Of a stretch of 54,760 bases of DNA, positions 15,410 to 24,628 are shown piece after piece; position 1 is the stretch's first letter, and each line of letters opens with the position of its first letter. The position numbers and the translations under genes are program-made. The stretch spans positions 97,243 to 152,002 of the forward strand of contig NZ_LT964761.1 in the NCBI RefSeq assembly GCF_900240275.1, given 5' to 3'. The notes below the pieces were generated by a model, which saw only the letters and a program-made list of their open reading frames with translations, was not told the origin of the DNA and did not search any database. The DNA is from [Lactobacillus] timonensis (GTDB lineage: Bacteria > Bacillota > Bacilli > Lactobacillales > Lactobacillaceae).

Positions 15410-15763
15410 TTACTTAAGAGCACTCTTAGCTTCGTTAACAATGGCAGTGAATGCGTCTGCATCGTTAACAGCCAGGTCAGCCAGCATCTTCCGGTTGATG
15501 TCGATGTTAGCCAGCTTCAAACCGTGCATCAGCTTGCTGTAGCTGATCCCGTTCATGCGGGCAGCTGCATTGATCCGTGCAATCCACAGTTCACGGAACT
15601 TACGCTTGTTAACCTTCCGGTCACGGAATGCGTAAGTGTAGCTCTTCATTACCTGGTCTTTAGCAGTCTTGAACAGGGTACCCTTTGAACCACGGTAGCC
15701 CCGTGCCAACTTCATAATCCGCTTGCGCCGTGCGCGCGTTACTGTTCCACCTTTTACTCGCAT
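15410..15763 (-). CDS. rplT: 50S ribosomal protein L20
   Basis: A 117-residue assembly protein of the large subunit, beginning [20 protein letters not shown], with the basic N-terminal arm and a globular C-terminus ([21 protein letters not shown]). It is the last gene of infC-rpmI-rplT. In Bacillus L20 represses this operon through the leader upstream of infC, and the leader seen here suggests the same loop. It has a strong ribosome site, AGGAGGAAA. Confidence 0.97.
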   Translation of the reverse strand: MRVKGGTVTRARRKRIMKLARGYRGSKGTLFKTAKDQVMKSYTYAFRDRKVNKRKFRELWIARINAAARMNGISYSKLMHGLKLANIDINRKMLADLAVNDADAFTAIVNEAKSALK

Positions 15764-15805
15764 TGTGTCGTTTCCTCCTCGTTAATCGTTAATAATACCG
15801 TCTGC

Positions 15806-16003
15806 TTACTTGAATGGCAGCATCTTTTTGAAACGCTTGATGTTCGTTTGGTCCATCATACCAGTACCGCGCAGTTGACGACGTTGCTTCTTAGTCTTGC
15901 CGTGAAAACGGTGGCTAGTGAATGCGTGACCGCTCTTGAAACCGCCCTTGGCAGTCTTCTTAAAACGCTTTGCAGCAGCGCGATTAGTCTTCATCTTTGG
16001 CAT
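15806..16003 (-). CDS. rpmI: 50S ribosomal protein L35
   Basis: A 65-residue, highly basic protein beginning [20 protein letters not shown] and ending [11 protein letters not shown]. This is the whole L35 family pattern. It sits between infC and rplT with short gaps and is co-transcribed with them. Confidence 0.97.
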   Translation of the reverse strand: MPKMKTNRAAAKRFKKTAKGGFKSGHAFTSHRFHGKTKKQRRQLRGTGMMDQTNIKRFKKMLPFK

Positions 16004-16024
16004 AAGAAATTCCTACCTTCTTTA

Positions 16025-16549
16025 TTATTTGTTATCTTTGTCCGTCCGCGGAGCAATGGTTAAGAACATGCTCCGACCTTCCATCTTTGGTCGTTGCTCA
16101 ACCGTTGCAATTTCCTTGGTTGCATCGGCCATCTTTTCAATCATGTCACGACCAATATCCTTGTGCGTGATCGCACGTCCACGGAAGCGAATTGAAATTC
16201 GTACCTTGTTGCCCTTAGCGATAAACTTCTTTACCCGGTTCAACTTAATGTTGAAGTCGTTAGTGTCGATCGTTGGGCTCAGGCGAATTTCTTTGACCGC
16301 TACCGTCTTTTGCTTTTTGCGGGCTTCCCGTTCCTTCTTTTGCATCTCGTAACGGTACTTCCCATAATCCATAATCCGTGCAACTGCCGGTCGAGCCTTT
16401 GGGGCAACCAGTACTAAGTCGAGGCCGGCATTTTCTGCCAGCTGCATGGCTTCACGGCGGGACTTAATTCCCAACTGTTCACCATCTTGACCAATTAGTC
16501 GCACCTCACGTGCTCGGATACCGTCATTGACAATCATTCCTTGAGCTAT
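16025..16549 (-). CDS. infC: Translation initiation factor IF-3, probable AUA start
   Basis: IF-3 (174 residues from the chosen start) ensures correct start-codon and initiator tRNA selection on the 30S subunit. It shows [21 protein letters not shown], the [13 protein letters not shown] linker region, and the C-terminal [10 protein letters not shown] and [11 protein letters not shown]. No ATG, GTG or TTG sits at a proper distance from the strong GGAGGTG. Seven bases after it is ATA at 16549-16547, giving an N-terminus [10 protein letters not shown] like homologues. IF-3 genes typically use rare starts (AUU, AUA, AUC) for self-control. The alternative is ATG at codon 25 of the longer frame (16537), which is 19 nt from the ribosome site. 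Confidence 0.9.
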   Translation of the reverse strand: MAQGMIVNDGIRAREVRLIGQDGEQLGIKSRREAMQLAENAGLDLVLVAPKARPAVARIMDYGKYRYEMQKKEREARKKQKTVAVKEIRLSPTIDTNDFNIKLNRVKKFIAKGNKVRISIRFRGRAITHKDIGRDMIEKMADATKEIATVEQRPKMEGRSMFLTIAPRTDKDNK

Positions 16550-16555
16550 GGCAAC

Positions 16556-16725
16556 ACACCTCCAATTTATTTCGCGAAAGAAACAGCAAAAGGCGGGGCA
16601 TATACACACCCCGCCACTTAGCCACGAATCAGGAAGATCCGTGTTAACATTCAGCTCGTTTGCCCGGCCACTCTAGTAACCTAGGCGAGAAGCGGGTGCT
16701 TCTGCTTTTTCTTTCAACGGTTAAT
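16556..16725 (-). ncRNA. infC-rpmI-rplT leader (L20-type autoregulatory leader)
   Basis: The transcript upstream of infC holds AGAAGCACCCGCTTCT hairpins near 16687-16702 and a strong GC stem at 16592-16615 (GGCGGGG/CCCCGCC) followed by a T-rich stretch. This arrangement is that of the L20-controlled attenuation leader of Firmicutes infC operons. The family match is by layout and position and should be tested with a covariance model. Confidence 0.7.
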
Positions 16726-16768
16726 ACTTTACTAAATCAAATCGTTAATGTCAAGGAGTTAGGCAAAG

Positions 16769-17701
16769 TTAGTTGCCATTGCGCAAATTATCCCCCATCA
16801 TTGGCGTTTCCATGGAGAGGAACCGAATCCGTTCCATAATCCGCTTGGCTTTTAATGGTTCTTCATTCCCCTGGTTATCAATCGCCAGGTGCTCTTCTTC
16901 CAGCTGTTTCATCGAAAAGTTAGAGGTAAAGAAAGTGGACAGTTCTTGCTGCATCCGGTATTCCAAAATAACCCCTAAAATATCGTCACGAACCCAGGCC
17001 GACATCGCATCGGCACCAATGTCGTCGATCATCAAAATGGGGGCCTGCTTGACCTGGTCTAACAGTTCACCGGTAGCATTATCGCGAATGGCCGCCTTCA
17101 TGGAAACAGCAAAGCTTGGAAAATGCAGTAAAGTGGATTCGACCCCTTGCTGGGCGAGGGCATTGGCAATTGCTCCCAGGAGATAGGTTTTCCCCACCCC
17201 AAAGCTGCCATAGAGGTAAAGTCCTTGTTGGAACTGTCCGGGTTGATAGGAACTAACAAAGCGCAGCGCCGCATTAAAAGCCTCCTGGCGGCTCGCGGTT
17301 TGGTGTGCATCATCGGTATAAAAGTGGTCAAAGTCAGCCTGCCGGATAAACTTGGGCATATTCCGTAATGTCACCCGTTTTTCCAGTTCTCGTGCTGCCT
17401 GTTGGGCCTTCAGCTTTTCAGTTGGTACGTAGGTCACGTCAATCTGCTGGTTACGAATGGTTAACTGTGGCGAGTAACCCGGGGCAACAGTCGTCTGGTT
17501 ATTAGTGGCTAACTGTTTTTCGTGGTAAAACTCGTACAGCTTGGACATCCCCCGGTCGATAATCTCCGGCGTCAGCTCTGCCTGGTGATATTGCAAAAAA
17601 TGACTGATCTCCGGATCATTTAATACTTCCTGGCGCAAGCGTTTAGTCTCTTCATGACGAGATGCCATAATTTTTTGTAGTTGCTGGCTAACAGATTCCA
17701 T
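16769..17701 (-). CDS. dnaI: Primosomal protein DnaI (helicase loader)
   Basis: A 310-residue AAA+ ATPase that loads the replicative helicase. It has an N-terminal helicase-binding domain, Walker A LYGSFGVGKTYLL and Walker B ILMIDDIGAD. The start at 17701 is placed 8 nt after GGAGG; a GTG 9 bp earlier overlaps the ribosome site. It directly follows dnaB, as in Bacillus, where both act in primosome assembly at the origin and at stalled forks. Confidence 0.95.
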   Translation of the reverse strand: MESVSQQLQKIMASRHEETKRLRQEVLNDPEISHFLQYHQAELTPEIIDRGMSKLYEFYHEKQLATNNQTTVAPGYSPQLTIRNQQIDVTYVPTEKLKAQQAARELEKRVTLRNMPKFIRQADFDHFYTDDAHQTASRQEAFNAALRFVSSYQPGQFQQGLYLYGSFGVGKTYLLGAIANALAQQGVESTLLHFPSFAVSMKAAIRDNATGELLDQVKQAPILMIDDIGADAMSAWVRDDILGVILEYRMQQELSTFFTSNFSMKQLEEEHLAIDNQGNEEPLKAKRIMERIRFLSMETPMMGDNLRNGN

Positions 17702-17722
17702 TCTTCCCACCTCCTGACGATA

Positions 17723-19099
17723 TTATTTCTTCTTATTGTCATGCTTCTGCTTCAATTTGGCAAGTAGTTGCTGAGACTCGCGCAATTGGGCTGCACTGGC
17801 CTTCGTCCTGGTCTTCTTACCAGACTGATTGTTTTGTGCCCACTCAGGCAGCTGTTCTTTGACGCGGCCCCCACGGCGGCGATAACTTTTACCGCTCTTC
17901 CGCGGTTTGGCCTTGCGAGGTTGGTTAAAGTTCTTAATTTCCTTGAGTGCTTCACTAGCCGTCCTGATGTGGCTCCGCTGCCAACTGTTGGCAATCGTGT
18001 CAACGAGGTTTTTCCGTAAGGTCGGCAAGTCCTGCTGGACAATGACGTAGTAGCTTAACATATTAACTACTTCAGGAGCCAGGCCCTGGTTAAGCAAGTT
18101 GCTGATGATGTATTTTTCGCTACTCGTGACAAAGCCACCACCAGTCTGCTGCTTGAGTGTCGCTAGGAAGGTCATTGGCGCCAGGTCGCTGGCAACTTTA
18201 ACCAGCTGCTTTTCCTCGTTGGACAACCCCTCCATGTTTTCGGCAACAGCCACCCCGGGCTGTTCATCGTCCACCTTAACGGGTGTTTCAAACTGACCGG
18301 CAACGACTAATTTTAACTGTCGCGGGTCAATCCGGTTGCTGGTTCCCCAGTCGACTGCCTTTAACACCAACTGACGCATTTGCGGCTCATCGATCCCGTA
18401 CATCAGGTGTTGGGAGATGATCAACTGCCGGTTAACCCGTAAGTCCTCATCGACGAGTCCATCGCCAACCAGTTGCTTGGCCAACAGAGCAAAATCAAAC
18501 CCGTCGGCCGGCAAAAGCTCTTCCTGGTGATGGTTAGCCGAAAGCGTGGCCTTAACCTCGTCAGTTACCTGCTGGTCTGCTGACAACGTTGTTTGATCAG
18601 GGGTAAAAACATCAAAAAAGCTGTGCGTGGTTTCCGTGAGTTGCGCCGGATCATAGTAATAACGCTTCAGCCGGGAAGCTAATTGTTTGAACCGCTGCTC
18701 ACCAATTACCTGCAGCAGCTTAGTACTCAACAAGTCTTCCTGAAAAAAATCCTGTGCGGATAAAAGTGGTTGCAGCTGGTAGACAAAGATCGGCCCCACC
18801 GCATCCTCTTGAAAAAATGTTCTCAACAAGCCGACTGCTTCTAGCTGGTCGCGAGCCGCTTGCAATTTGCCAGTACCAGTATTCAATAACGTTAACAATT
18901 GAGAATGCAAACGCCTGTCGGCCAGCGTAGGATGTACTTGCAATTGGTTTGCCAAAACATTTTCTAGAACATAGGCGAGCGGCGACAATAATGGCTGATA
19001 CAGATTAGTTAGCACCGACTGTTCGATGGTAAAGTCGCCCACAGTCGTCGTTACCAGATATCCCGTTTTCGGTGTAACTGGTGGCATTGTCCGTTTCAT
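17723..19099 (-). CDS. dnaB: Replication initiation and membrane attachment protein DnaB
   Basis: About 458 residues, matching the Firmicute DnaB (not the helicase of Gram-negatives), which helps load helicase with DnaD and DnaI. A winged-helix N-terminus is followed by DnaB/DnaD C-terminal repeats around residues 290-400 (INNLLNQGL-like NLLNQGLAPEVVNMLSYYV). The last 60 residues are basic and low in complexity (KPRKSGKSYRRRGGR), likely contacting DNA. The start was set at the second ATG, 10 nt from AAGGA; the first ATG (19105) is too close. It sits between nrdR and dnaI in one operon. Confidence 0.92.
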   Translation of the reverse strand: MKRTMPPVTPKTGYLVTTTVGDFTIEQSVLTNLYQPLLSPLAYVLENVLANQLQVHPTLADRRLHSQLLTLLNTGTGKLQAARDQLEAVGLLRTFFQEDAVGPIFVYQLQPLLSAQDFFQEDLLSTKLLQVIGEQRFKQLASRLKRYYYDPAQLTETTHSFFDVFTPDQTTLSADQQVTDEVKATLSANHHQEELLPADGFDFALLAKQLVGDGLVDEDLRVNRQLIISQHLMYGIDEPQMRQLVLKAVDWGTSNRIDPRQLKLVVAGQFETPVKVDDEQPGVAVAENMEGLSNEEKQLVKVASDLAPMTFLATLKQQTGGGFVTSSEKYIISNLLNQGLAPEVVNMLSYYVIVQQDLPTLRKNLVDTIANSWQRSHIRTASEALKEIKNFNQPRKAKPRKSGKSYRRRGGRVKEQLPEWAQNNQSGKKTRTKASAAQLRESQQLLAKLKQKHDNKKK

Positions 19100-19112
19100 C
19101 CTCATCCCGTCC

Positions 19113-19583
19113 TTACTTACTATGCTTCTTATTATGGTTGATCATCGACTCCAACTCGCTCATGAAGGCATCCACGTCCTTGAACTGCCGGTAAACACTA
19201 GCAAAACGAATGTAGGAGATTTCATCGACATCCTTTAGCTCATCCATGACGTATTCACCGATAATGGTTGTCGACACTTCATTTTCACCGCGAGCCCGGA
19301 CCTTATTTTCTACCGTGTTGGCAATCTTGGTCAGCTGTTCAATGCTTACTGGCCGCTTTTCAGCTGACCGAACCAGACCGTTGAGAATTTTCTTCCGATC
19401 AAACTGCTGACGCGCCCCATTTTTCTTGACCACCAACAGCGGCTGTTCCTCGTAGCGCTCAAAAGTGGTAAAGCGATAGCCACAATGAGAACATTCCCGC
19501 CGACGACGAATAAAGGTACCGTCTTCGCTGGGACGACTGTCAACAACGTGTGAGCCATCGTGATGGCAATGTGGACAAATCAT
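19113..19583 (-). CDS. nrdR: Transcriptional regulator NrdR
   Basis: A 156-residue repressor of ribonucleotide reductase genes. The N-terminal zinc ribbon (CPHCHHDGS and CSHCGYRFTTFE) is followed by an ATP-cone domain (VKKNGARQQFDRKKILNGL). It binds NrdR boxes when loaded with ATP/dATP. It overlaps coaE by 4 bp and precedes dnaB, the usual Firmicute order. Confidence 0.96.
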   Translation of the reverse strand: MICPHCHHDGSHVVDSRPSEDGTFIRRRRECSHCGYRFTTFERYEEQPLLVVKKNGARQQFDRKKILNGLVRSAEKRPVSIEQLTKIANTVENKVRARGENEVSTTIIGEYVMDELKDVDEISYIRFASVYRQFKDVDAFMSELESMINHNKKHSK

Positions 19584-20182
19584 AGTCGTTTCTCCTTACT
19601 TAACTTATCTTCAAGGTAATCCATCAACCAGGATACTTGCAGGGCTGTTTTTCGGCGGCTGCTATTATTGTTAATCGTCCAGTCTGCCCTGGCTATTTTT
19701 TCAGCTAATGGCATCTGTGCTACCATCCGTTGGCGAGCCGCCGTGCTTTCTAGCCCATCACGAGCAACAATGCGTTCATACTGAGTCTGCTCATCAACGG
19801 CCACAACCACCACCACATCGCACAATTGCTGGTAACCCTGCTCAAACAGCAGTGGGATATCTAATACCACCCTTTTGGCGTTGATCGTAGCGAGTTGCTT
19901 GGCAATTTCAACGCGAATTAGTGGTTGTAATAACTCATTTAAGTCCTGCAGTGCTTTCGGATCAGCAAAAACAAGCTGGCCCAGCTGCTGGGTATCCAAA
20001 CGACCACTAACATAAAGTTCCGGACCAAAACGATGAACGAGTGCTTCTTTAACCGTCGGGCTCGTATCACGAACGTGCTTGGCTACTTGGTCCGCATCAA
20101 CGACCTGCCAACCAGCAGTTTGAAAGAGTCGACTGACTGTTGATTTACCACTCGCGATCCCACCAGTAATTCCGACAATCAT
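19580..20182 (-). CDS. coaE: Dephospho-CoA kinase
   Basis: A 200-residue P-loop kinase performing the last step of coenzyme A synthesis. It shows GITGGIASGKSTVSRLF (Walker A), DADQVAKHV and the lid region RIVARDGLES. The ATG at 20182, with GAGGG upstream, gives the family start; the MRVKL extension reaches into mutM. It lies between mutM and nrdR as in Bacillus and lactobacilli. Confidence 0.95.
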   Translation of the reverse strand: MIVGITGGIASGKSTVSRLFQTAGWQVVDADQVAKHVRDTSPTVKEALVHRFGPELYVSGRLDTQQLGQLVFADPKALQDLNELLQPLIRVEIAKQLATINAKRVVLDIPLLFEQGYQQLCDVVVVVAVDEQTQYERIVARDGLESTAARQRMVAQMPLAEKIARADWTINNNSSRRKTALQVSWLMDYLEDKLSKEKRL

Positions 20183-20186
20183 GAGC

Positions 20187-21020
20187 TTAACCCTCAACTA
20201 GCGGCTGACAGTGCGGGCAAAAAGTTGTCCCCCGTTCAGCAACCTTGATCTTGACCATCTTCGTCCCGCAACGTTCACACTTCTCACCACCGCGACCATA
20301 AGCATGGAGTCGCTCCTGGAAGCCTCCTGCATCACCAAAGGCATTGGTAAAGGAATGCACAGTTGTCCCCTTATACTTCGTTGCTACCGCAATTTCTTTA
20401 ATGATATTGTCGTGAAGCAGACGAATCTGTTCATCTGACAAACTGTTAGCTGGTTGCTCGGGATTAATCTTGCTCATCCATAGCACTTCGTCAGCGTAGA
20501 TGTTACCTAAGCCCGCCACGTGCCGCTGGTTAAGCAAAAATGGTTTAATTTTCCCTCGTGACCGTTTCAAAATTTTGCGGAAATACTCCACCGTGAAGTC
20601 CTGATCAGTTGGTTCGGGACCAATCGTTTTGAGACCAGCGACTGACATTTCTGTCCCGGTTTTCACTAGCCGCATCCGCCCAAACTTGCGGGTGTCATGG
20701 TAGCACAACTCCGTCCCATCAGTAAACTTAAAAACGACGTGGGTGTGCTTATCAATTGGCTTTCCCTGTTTCTGGTTGAAATACTTGCCTTCCATTCGCA
20801 AATGGCTAATCATCGTTAAATTATTGCTAAACCGGAAAAGTAGGTACTTACCACGCCGGTTAACATCCGTAATGGTTTGACCAATTAACGCCTGGCGAAA
20901 CTCTTCCACGTCACCATCAATGGTTTTTCCGTAATACACGTCAATGGCGTTGATCTTCCGACCCTTGGCAATTTTAAGCAGACCGCGACGAACGGTTTCA
21001 ACTTCAGGTAATTCTGGCAA
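20187..21020 (-). CDS. mutM: Formamidopyrimidine-DNA glycosylase
   Basis: A 277-residue base-excision repair enzyme removing 8-oxoguanine and formamidopyrimidines. The N-terminal PELPEVETVRRGL holds the catalytic proline and glutamate after Met removal. A helix-two-turn-helix precedes the C-terminal zinc finger (CERCGTKMVKIKVAERGTTF, then CPHC). It sits 13 bp after polA on the same strand, an arrangement common in Firmicutes. Confidence 0.96.
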   Translation of the reverse strand: MPELPEVETVRRGLLKIAKGRKINAIDVYYGKTIDGDVEEFRQALIGQTITDVNRRGKYLLFRFSNNLTMISHLRMEGKYFNQKQGKPIDKHTHVVFKFTDGTELCYHDTRKFGRMRLVKTGTEMSVAGLKTIGPEPTDQDFTVEYFRKILKRSRGKIKPFLLNQRHVAGLGNIYADEVLWMSKINPEQPANSLSDEQIRLLHDNIIKEIAVATKYKGTTVHSFTNAFGDAGGFQERLHAYGRGGEKCERCGTKMVKIKVAERGTTFCPHCQPLVEG

Positions 21021-21033
21021 TGCTTGTTCCTCC

Positions 21034-23703
21034 TTACTTCTTTAAATCATACCAGGTGTCGCCCCACTTGCTTTCCACCTTAAGCGGCACATCAAGCTTA
21101 ATGGCCGAATCCATCACCTGTGGGACTACCTTGGCCAGTAACGGAATTTCTTCCTTCGGTGCTTCAAAGACCAATTCGTCATGGATTTGAAGTAGCATCC
21201 GGGCCTTCAGCCCCCGCTTAGCCAGCTCACGGTCCATCCGGATCATGGCAATTTTAATAATGTCTGCCGCACTCCCCTGGATAGGGGTGTTCATCGCCGT
21301 TCGTTCGGCAAAAGCCCGTTGCGGGCGGTTTCGGCTATTAATGTCCGGGAGGTACCGCCGCCGGTGAGTCAGCGTTTCAACGTAACCCTGTTTGTGAGCT
21401 TTTTCGACAATCTCGGTGACGTACTTCTTAACTCCTGGAAATTCGTGGAAGTAACTATCAATGAATTCCTTTGCCTGCTTGCGACTAACGTGAATGCTTT
21501 GTGAGAGTCCATACGCACTAATTCCGTAGACAATCCCAAAGTTCACAGCCTTTGCATGGCGACGCATATTGGGTGTTACTTCTTCGTCCTTGTCCAGGTG
21601 GAAAATTCGCCGGGCCGTGCTGGCGTGAATGTCTTTGCCATCGATAAAGTCTTGTTGCAAGTTCTTGTCGCCGGTAACGTGGGCCAGTACCCGCAGTTCA
21701 ATCTGAGAATAGTCAGAACTGAATATCTGCCAGCCCTCATGACTCGGGACAAAGGCGTGACGGATTTGCCGCCCCTCTTCTGTCCGCACCGGGATGTTTT
21801 GCAGGTTCGGGTCGACCGACGAAAGCCGTCCGGTCTGGGTAAGCGTCTGCAGGTAGCGAGTGTGAACCTTGCCATCACTACTGTGGATCACCTTCAGAAG
21901 ACCGTCAACATAGGTCGACTGAACTTTCTTAATCCGCCGGTATTCCAAAATATGTTCGATAATCGGCGATGTCCCCAGCAATTTTTCTAGGACAGCTACT
22001 GCCGTGGAATACCCCGTCCTCGTTTTCTTAATCACCGGCAGCTTCAGCTTTTCGAACAAGATTGTCCCCAGCTGCTTGGTAGAATTGATGTTGAACTTCT
22101 CACCAGCATCCTGGTAAATCTGCTGTTCAAGTTCGCTCAGCCGTTCCAGCATCTTGCTTCCCATTTGCTTCAGCAAGTCGGCATCCACCTTAAACCCAGC
22201 AATTTCCATCTTGGCTAATACCCGGGTTAGCGGCAGCTCAATATCAGTGTAAAGCGGCATCTGCTGGTGTTCATCCAGTTGTTGGTCTAACGGCTTATCT
22301 AATTGTTCAATTGCCCGTGCCTTCTTCGCCAAGTGGGTAAAGAATACCTGGTCATCTTCAGGAATCTTGCGTTTAGCACCCTTGCCATAGACTGTCTCGT
22401 CGCTTTCCACGTCAAAGTAATCATGTTCGTGGGCCAGCATCCCCAGGTCGTTATTGTTGTCATTAGTATCCAACAAGTACGATTCCAACAATAAATCAAA
22501 ACCCACATGGTTGATTGCTACGCCTAACCGGTTGAGACCAATAATCTGTGCCTTAGCATTAAATACATCTTTGACATAATGGTCATCAGCCAAAAGCGAT
22601 GATAATTCTGAAGACTTTAATAACTCAGAATCGCGACTGACCAGCCATTGGTCTCCTGCCCCAATGACAAAACCGGCAAACGGCGACAAGTGATAATTAG
22701 CTTCTGGCATTTCCAAGATAAAGGAAACCCGTGACGGCAGCTGGTTAACCAAGTCGAGGTTATTAGCATTCAAAACCGTATATTTAATCGGCTTTTCGGC
22801 GGCCGGTTTGCTCCCGCCAGCTTCAAGGGGCGCGTTCATTTTCGCCAAGAAACTGCGAAAGCCCATCTTCTGGTAAAACTGAACCAGTTTGTCAGTTTGT
22901 TCACCCTGGTACTTAATATCTGCAATGCCGACACCAAGCGGGGCGTCACGGAGGATGGTCGCCAGTGTCTTACACTGTTTGGCTACCTCTTCTTCGTTGA
23001 CCAGGTTTTCCTTCATCTTGCTCTTCTTTAGCTGGTCAATGTTGTCGTAAAGTCCTTCGACACTGCCAAACTGTTGGACTAATTTCAATGCCCGCTTTTC
23101 ACCAATCCCACTGACCCCCGGATAATTATCCGAGCTATCGCCCATCAACGCCTTTAGGTCAATAATCTGCGCGGGTTTGAGACCCAGTTTCTCTTCAACG
23201 TGGGCTGGTGTGTAGTGTTCTGTTTGGGTAACGCCCTTCTTCGTCACAGCAACGGTCGTGTGGGCGGTGGCCAGCTGCGTCAAATCACGGTCACCGGTGA
23301 CGACCAACGTTTCCCAGCCTTCCTGGTCAGCCTGCCCAGCTAACGTTCCGATGATATCGTCGGCTTCATAATTGGCAAGCTGGTAGGCGGCGATCCCGCA
23401 GTCTTCTACCAGTTCGTGAACTGACGGTATCTGTTCAACTAGTTCTTCCGGGGTCTTGTTACGGCCACCCTTGTAGTCGCCGTACATCTTGGTCCGGAAG
23501 GTGACCTTACCCGCGTCAAAGGCGGCCAATGCATAATCTGGGTGAAAGTTTTCCAAGACATGGTCCAGCATTAACTTAAAGCCATAAATGGCGGTTGTAT
23601 GCATCCCATCAGCATTGGTGAACTTGCCCAGCTGGTTATGCAAGGCAAAAAAGGCACGGAACATAATACTGTTACCGTCAATCAGCAGTAATTTTTTTGA
23701 CAT
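21034..23703 (-). CDS. polA: DNA polymerase I
   Basis: An 889-residue repair and Okazaki-fragment polymerase. The N-terminal 5'-3' exonuclease has LLLIDGNSIMFRAFFALH and DLKALMGDSSDNYPGVSG. The polymerase domain has DYSQIELRVLAH (motif A), the O-helix RRHAKAVNFGIVYG (motif B) and LLQIHDELVFE (motif C). The middle 3'-5' exonuclease domain is present in length, but the usual first acidic motif is replaced (SFILEMPEAN), so proofreading is probably absent, as in related Firmicutes. The start at 23703 has GGGAG upstream; the 17-codon extension was rejected. Confidence 0.96.
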   Translation of the reverse strand: MSKKLLLIDGNSIMFRAFFALHNQLGKFTNADGMHTTAIYGFKLMLDHVLENFHPDYALAAFDAGKVTFRTKMYGDYKGGRNKTPEELVEQIPSVHELVEDCGIAAYQLANYEADDIIGTLAGQADQEGWETLVVTGDRDLTQLATAHTTVAVTKKGVTQTEHYTPAHVEEKLGLKPAQIIDLKALMGDSSDNYPGVSGIGEKRALKLVQQFGSVEGLYDNIDQLKKSKMKENLVNEEEVAKQCKTLATILRDAPLGVGIADIKYQGEQTDKLVQFYQKMGFRSFLAKMNAPLEAGGSKPAAEKPIKYTVLNANNLDLVNQLPSRVSFILEMPEANYHLSPFAGFVIGAGDQWLVSRDSELLKSSELSSLLADDHYVKDVFNAKAQIIGLNRLGVAINHVGFDLLLESYLLDTNDNNNDLGMLAHEHDYFDVESDETVYGKGAKRKIPEDDQVFFTHLAKKARAIEQLDKPLDQQLDEHQQMPLYTDIELPLTRVLAKMEIAGFKVDADLLKQMGSKMLERLSELEQQIYQDAGEKFNINSTKQLGTILFEKLKLPVIKKTRTGYSTAVAVLEKLLGTSPIIEHILEYRRIKKVQSTYVDGLLKVIHSSDGKVHTRYLQTLTQTGRLSSVDPNLQNIPVRTEEGRQIRHAFVPSHEGWQIFSSDYSQIELRVLAHVTGDKNLQQDFIDGKDIHASTARRIFHLDKDEEVTPNMRRHAKAVNFGIVYGISAYGLSQSIHVSRKQAKEFIDSYFHEFPGVKKYVTEIVEKAHKQGYVETLTHRRRYLPDINSRNRPQRAFAERTAMNTPIQGSAADIIKIAMIRMDRELAKRGLKARMLLQIHDELVFEAPKEEIPLLAKVVPQVMDSAIKLDVPLKVESKWGDTWYDLKK

Positions 23704-23780
23704 CAAAAGTCGCTCCCTTTTTCTAATCGCTTTAATTGTACCAAAGTTTACCAATTCGTGGCGTTTGTTGCTCCAGAAGA

Positions 23781-23815
23781 AAAAGGGGGAGGAAAAATCC
23801 CCACCCCCTTGTGAT
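23781..23815 (-). terminator. Intrinsic terminator after the BI-1 family gene
   Basis: The minus strand reads AAGGGGGTGGGGATTTTTCC, then TCCCCCTTTTTCTTC: a GC stem with a U run 13 bp beyond the stop at 23828. Confidence 0.8.
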
Positions 23816-23827
23816 GTATTTCGATAC

Positions 23828-24544
23828 TTAGTCGCGGTTACTGCCCATCTGAAGAATATTCAGCAACTGCAGGAATAAGTTAATAAAGTCCAGGTACAAT
23901 TGCAGTGCACCAGTAATTGCCAAACCAGTTACTGATACCTGGTTACCATATTCGATGTAGAGTTGCTTCATCTTCTGAGCATCCCAGGCAGTTAAGACAA
24001 CGAAGATAATCACTGCGATGTATGAGAAGACGTAGCTGATTACCGCACTCTTCAAGAACAGGTTAACCAGCGACGCAATAATCAGCGCAATCAGCGCGGC
24101 CATCGCGTGTGATCCAGCCTTATCCAACGAGCGCTTCGTAACTGTTCCGTAGATTGCCAGCACAATAAATACTGATGCCGCTGAAATAAAGGCCGTTGTG
24201 ATATTAGCTGCCGTGTAAATGCCAGCAATCAAGGCAAATTCAACACCATAGATGACCGCCATTACCATTAGCATAATAAAACCGCCAACCGGGTTGCGGG
24301 TCGCACTAAAGGAAATTCCCATTGATAGTGCAATTGGCAACAGTAACAGTAACCAAACCGTCCCCGGGTGAGCCACAAAGTAACCCATCACTGCTGTCCG
24401 AAATGTGGTCAGTGTCAGGTAAGATGATAAGGCTGACACCAGCACCGCCAATGCCATGTTGCCGTACATCTTCGTCAGAAAGGAATTAAGCCCGATCTGA
24501 TCGACGACCTGGCGACGACCAGTTTGTGGATTCATGTTATCCAT
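23828..24544 (-). CDS. Bax inhibitor-1/YccA family membrane protein
   Basis: A 238-residue protein with about seven hydrophobic spans and the BI-1 family pattern (LNSFLTKMYGNMALAVLVSA near the N-terminus, MKQLYIEYG and LQLYLDFINLFLQLL near the C-terminus). Family members are pH-sensitive calcium-leak channels or stress-related membrane proteins; the bacterial role is poorly known. It has its own start (GGAGG then ATG at 24544) and terminator, so it is probably a single-gene unit between polA and murC. Confidence 0.9.
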   Translation of the reverse strand: MDNMNPQTGRRQVVDQIGLNSFLTKMYGNMALAVLVSALSSYLTLTTFRTAVMGYFVAHPGTVWLLLLLPIALSMGISFSATRNPVGGFIMLMVMAVIYGVEFALIAGIYTAANITTAFISAASVFIVLAIYGTVTKRSLDKAGSHAMAALIALIIASLVNLFLKSAVISYVFSYIAVIIFVVLTAWDAQKMKQLYIEYGNQVSVTGLAITGALQLYLDFINLFLQLLNILQMGSNRD

Positions 24545-24628
24545 TTCTAGTCCTCCTTAATAGATCAATAATGGTCAAATTTGTTAAGTGAATGTTAACA
24601 GAACTTGCTGCCCAGAACAAGCAATTCG

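Noticed and set aside
15781-15800. CGTTAATCGTTAATAAT near rpmI resembling the arlR repeats
   Set aside because: The spacing is 7 bp rather than 10 and it lies inside an operon between ribosomal protein genes, so it is likely chance.
21034-23703. Proofreading activity of PolA
   Set aside because: The position of the first exonuclease acidic motif lacks the expected residues, so a working 3'-5' exonuclease is unlikely.
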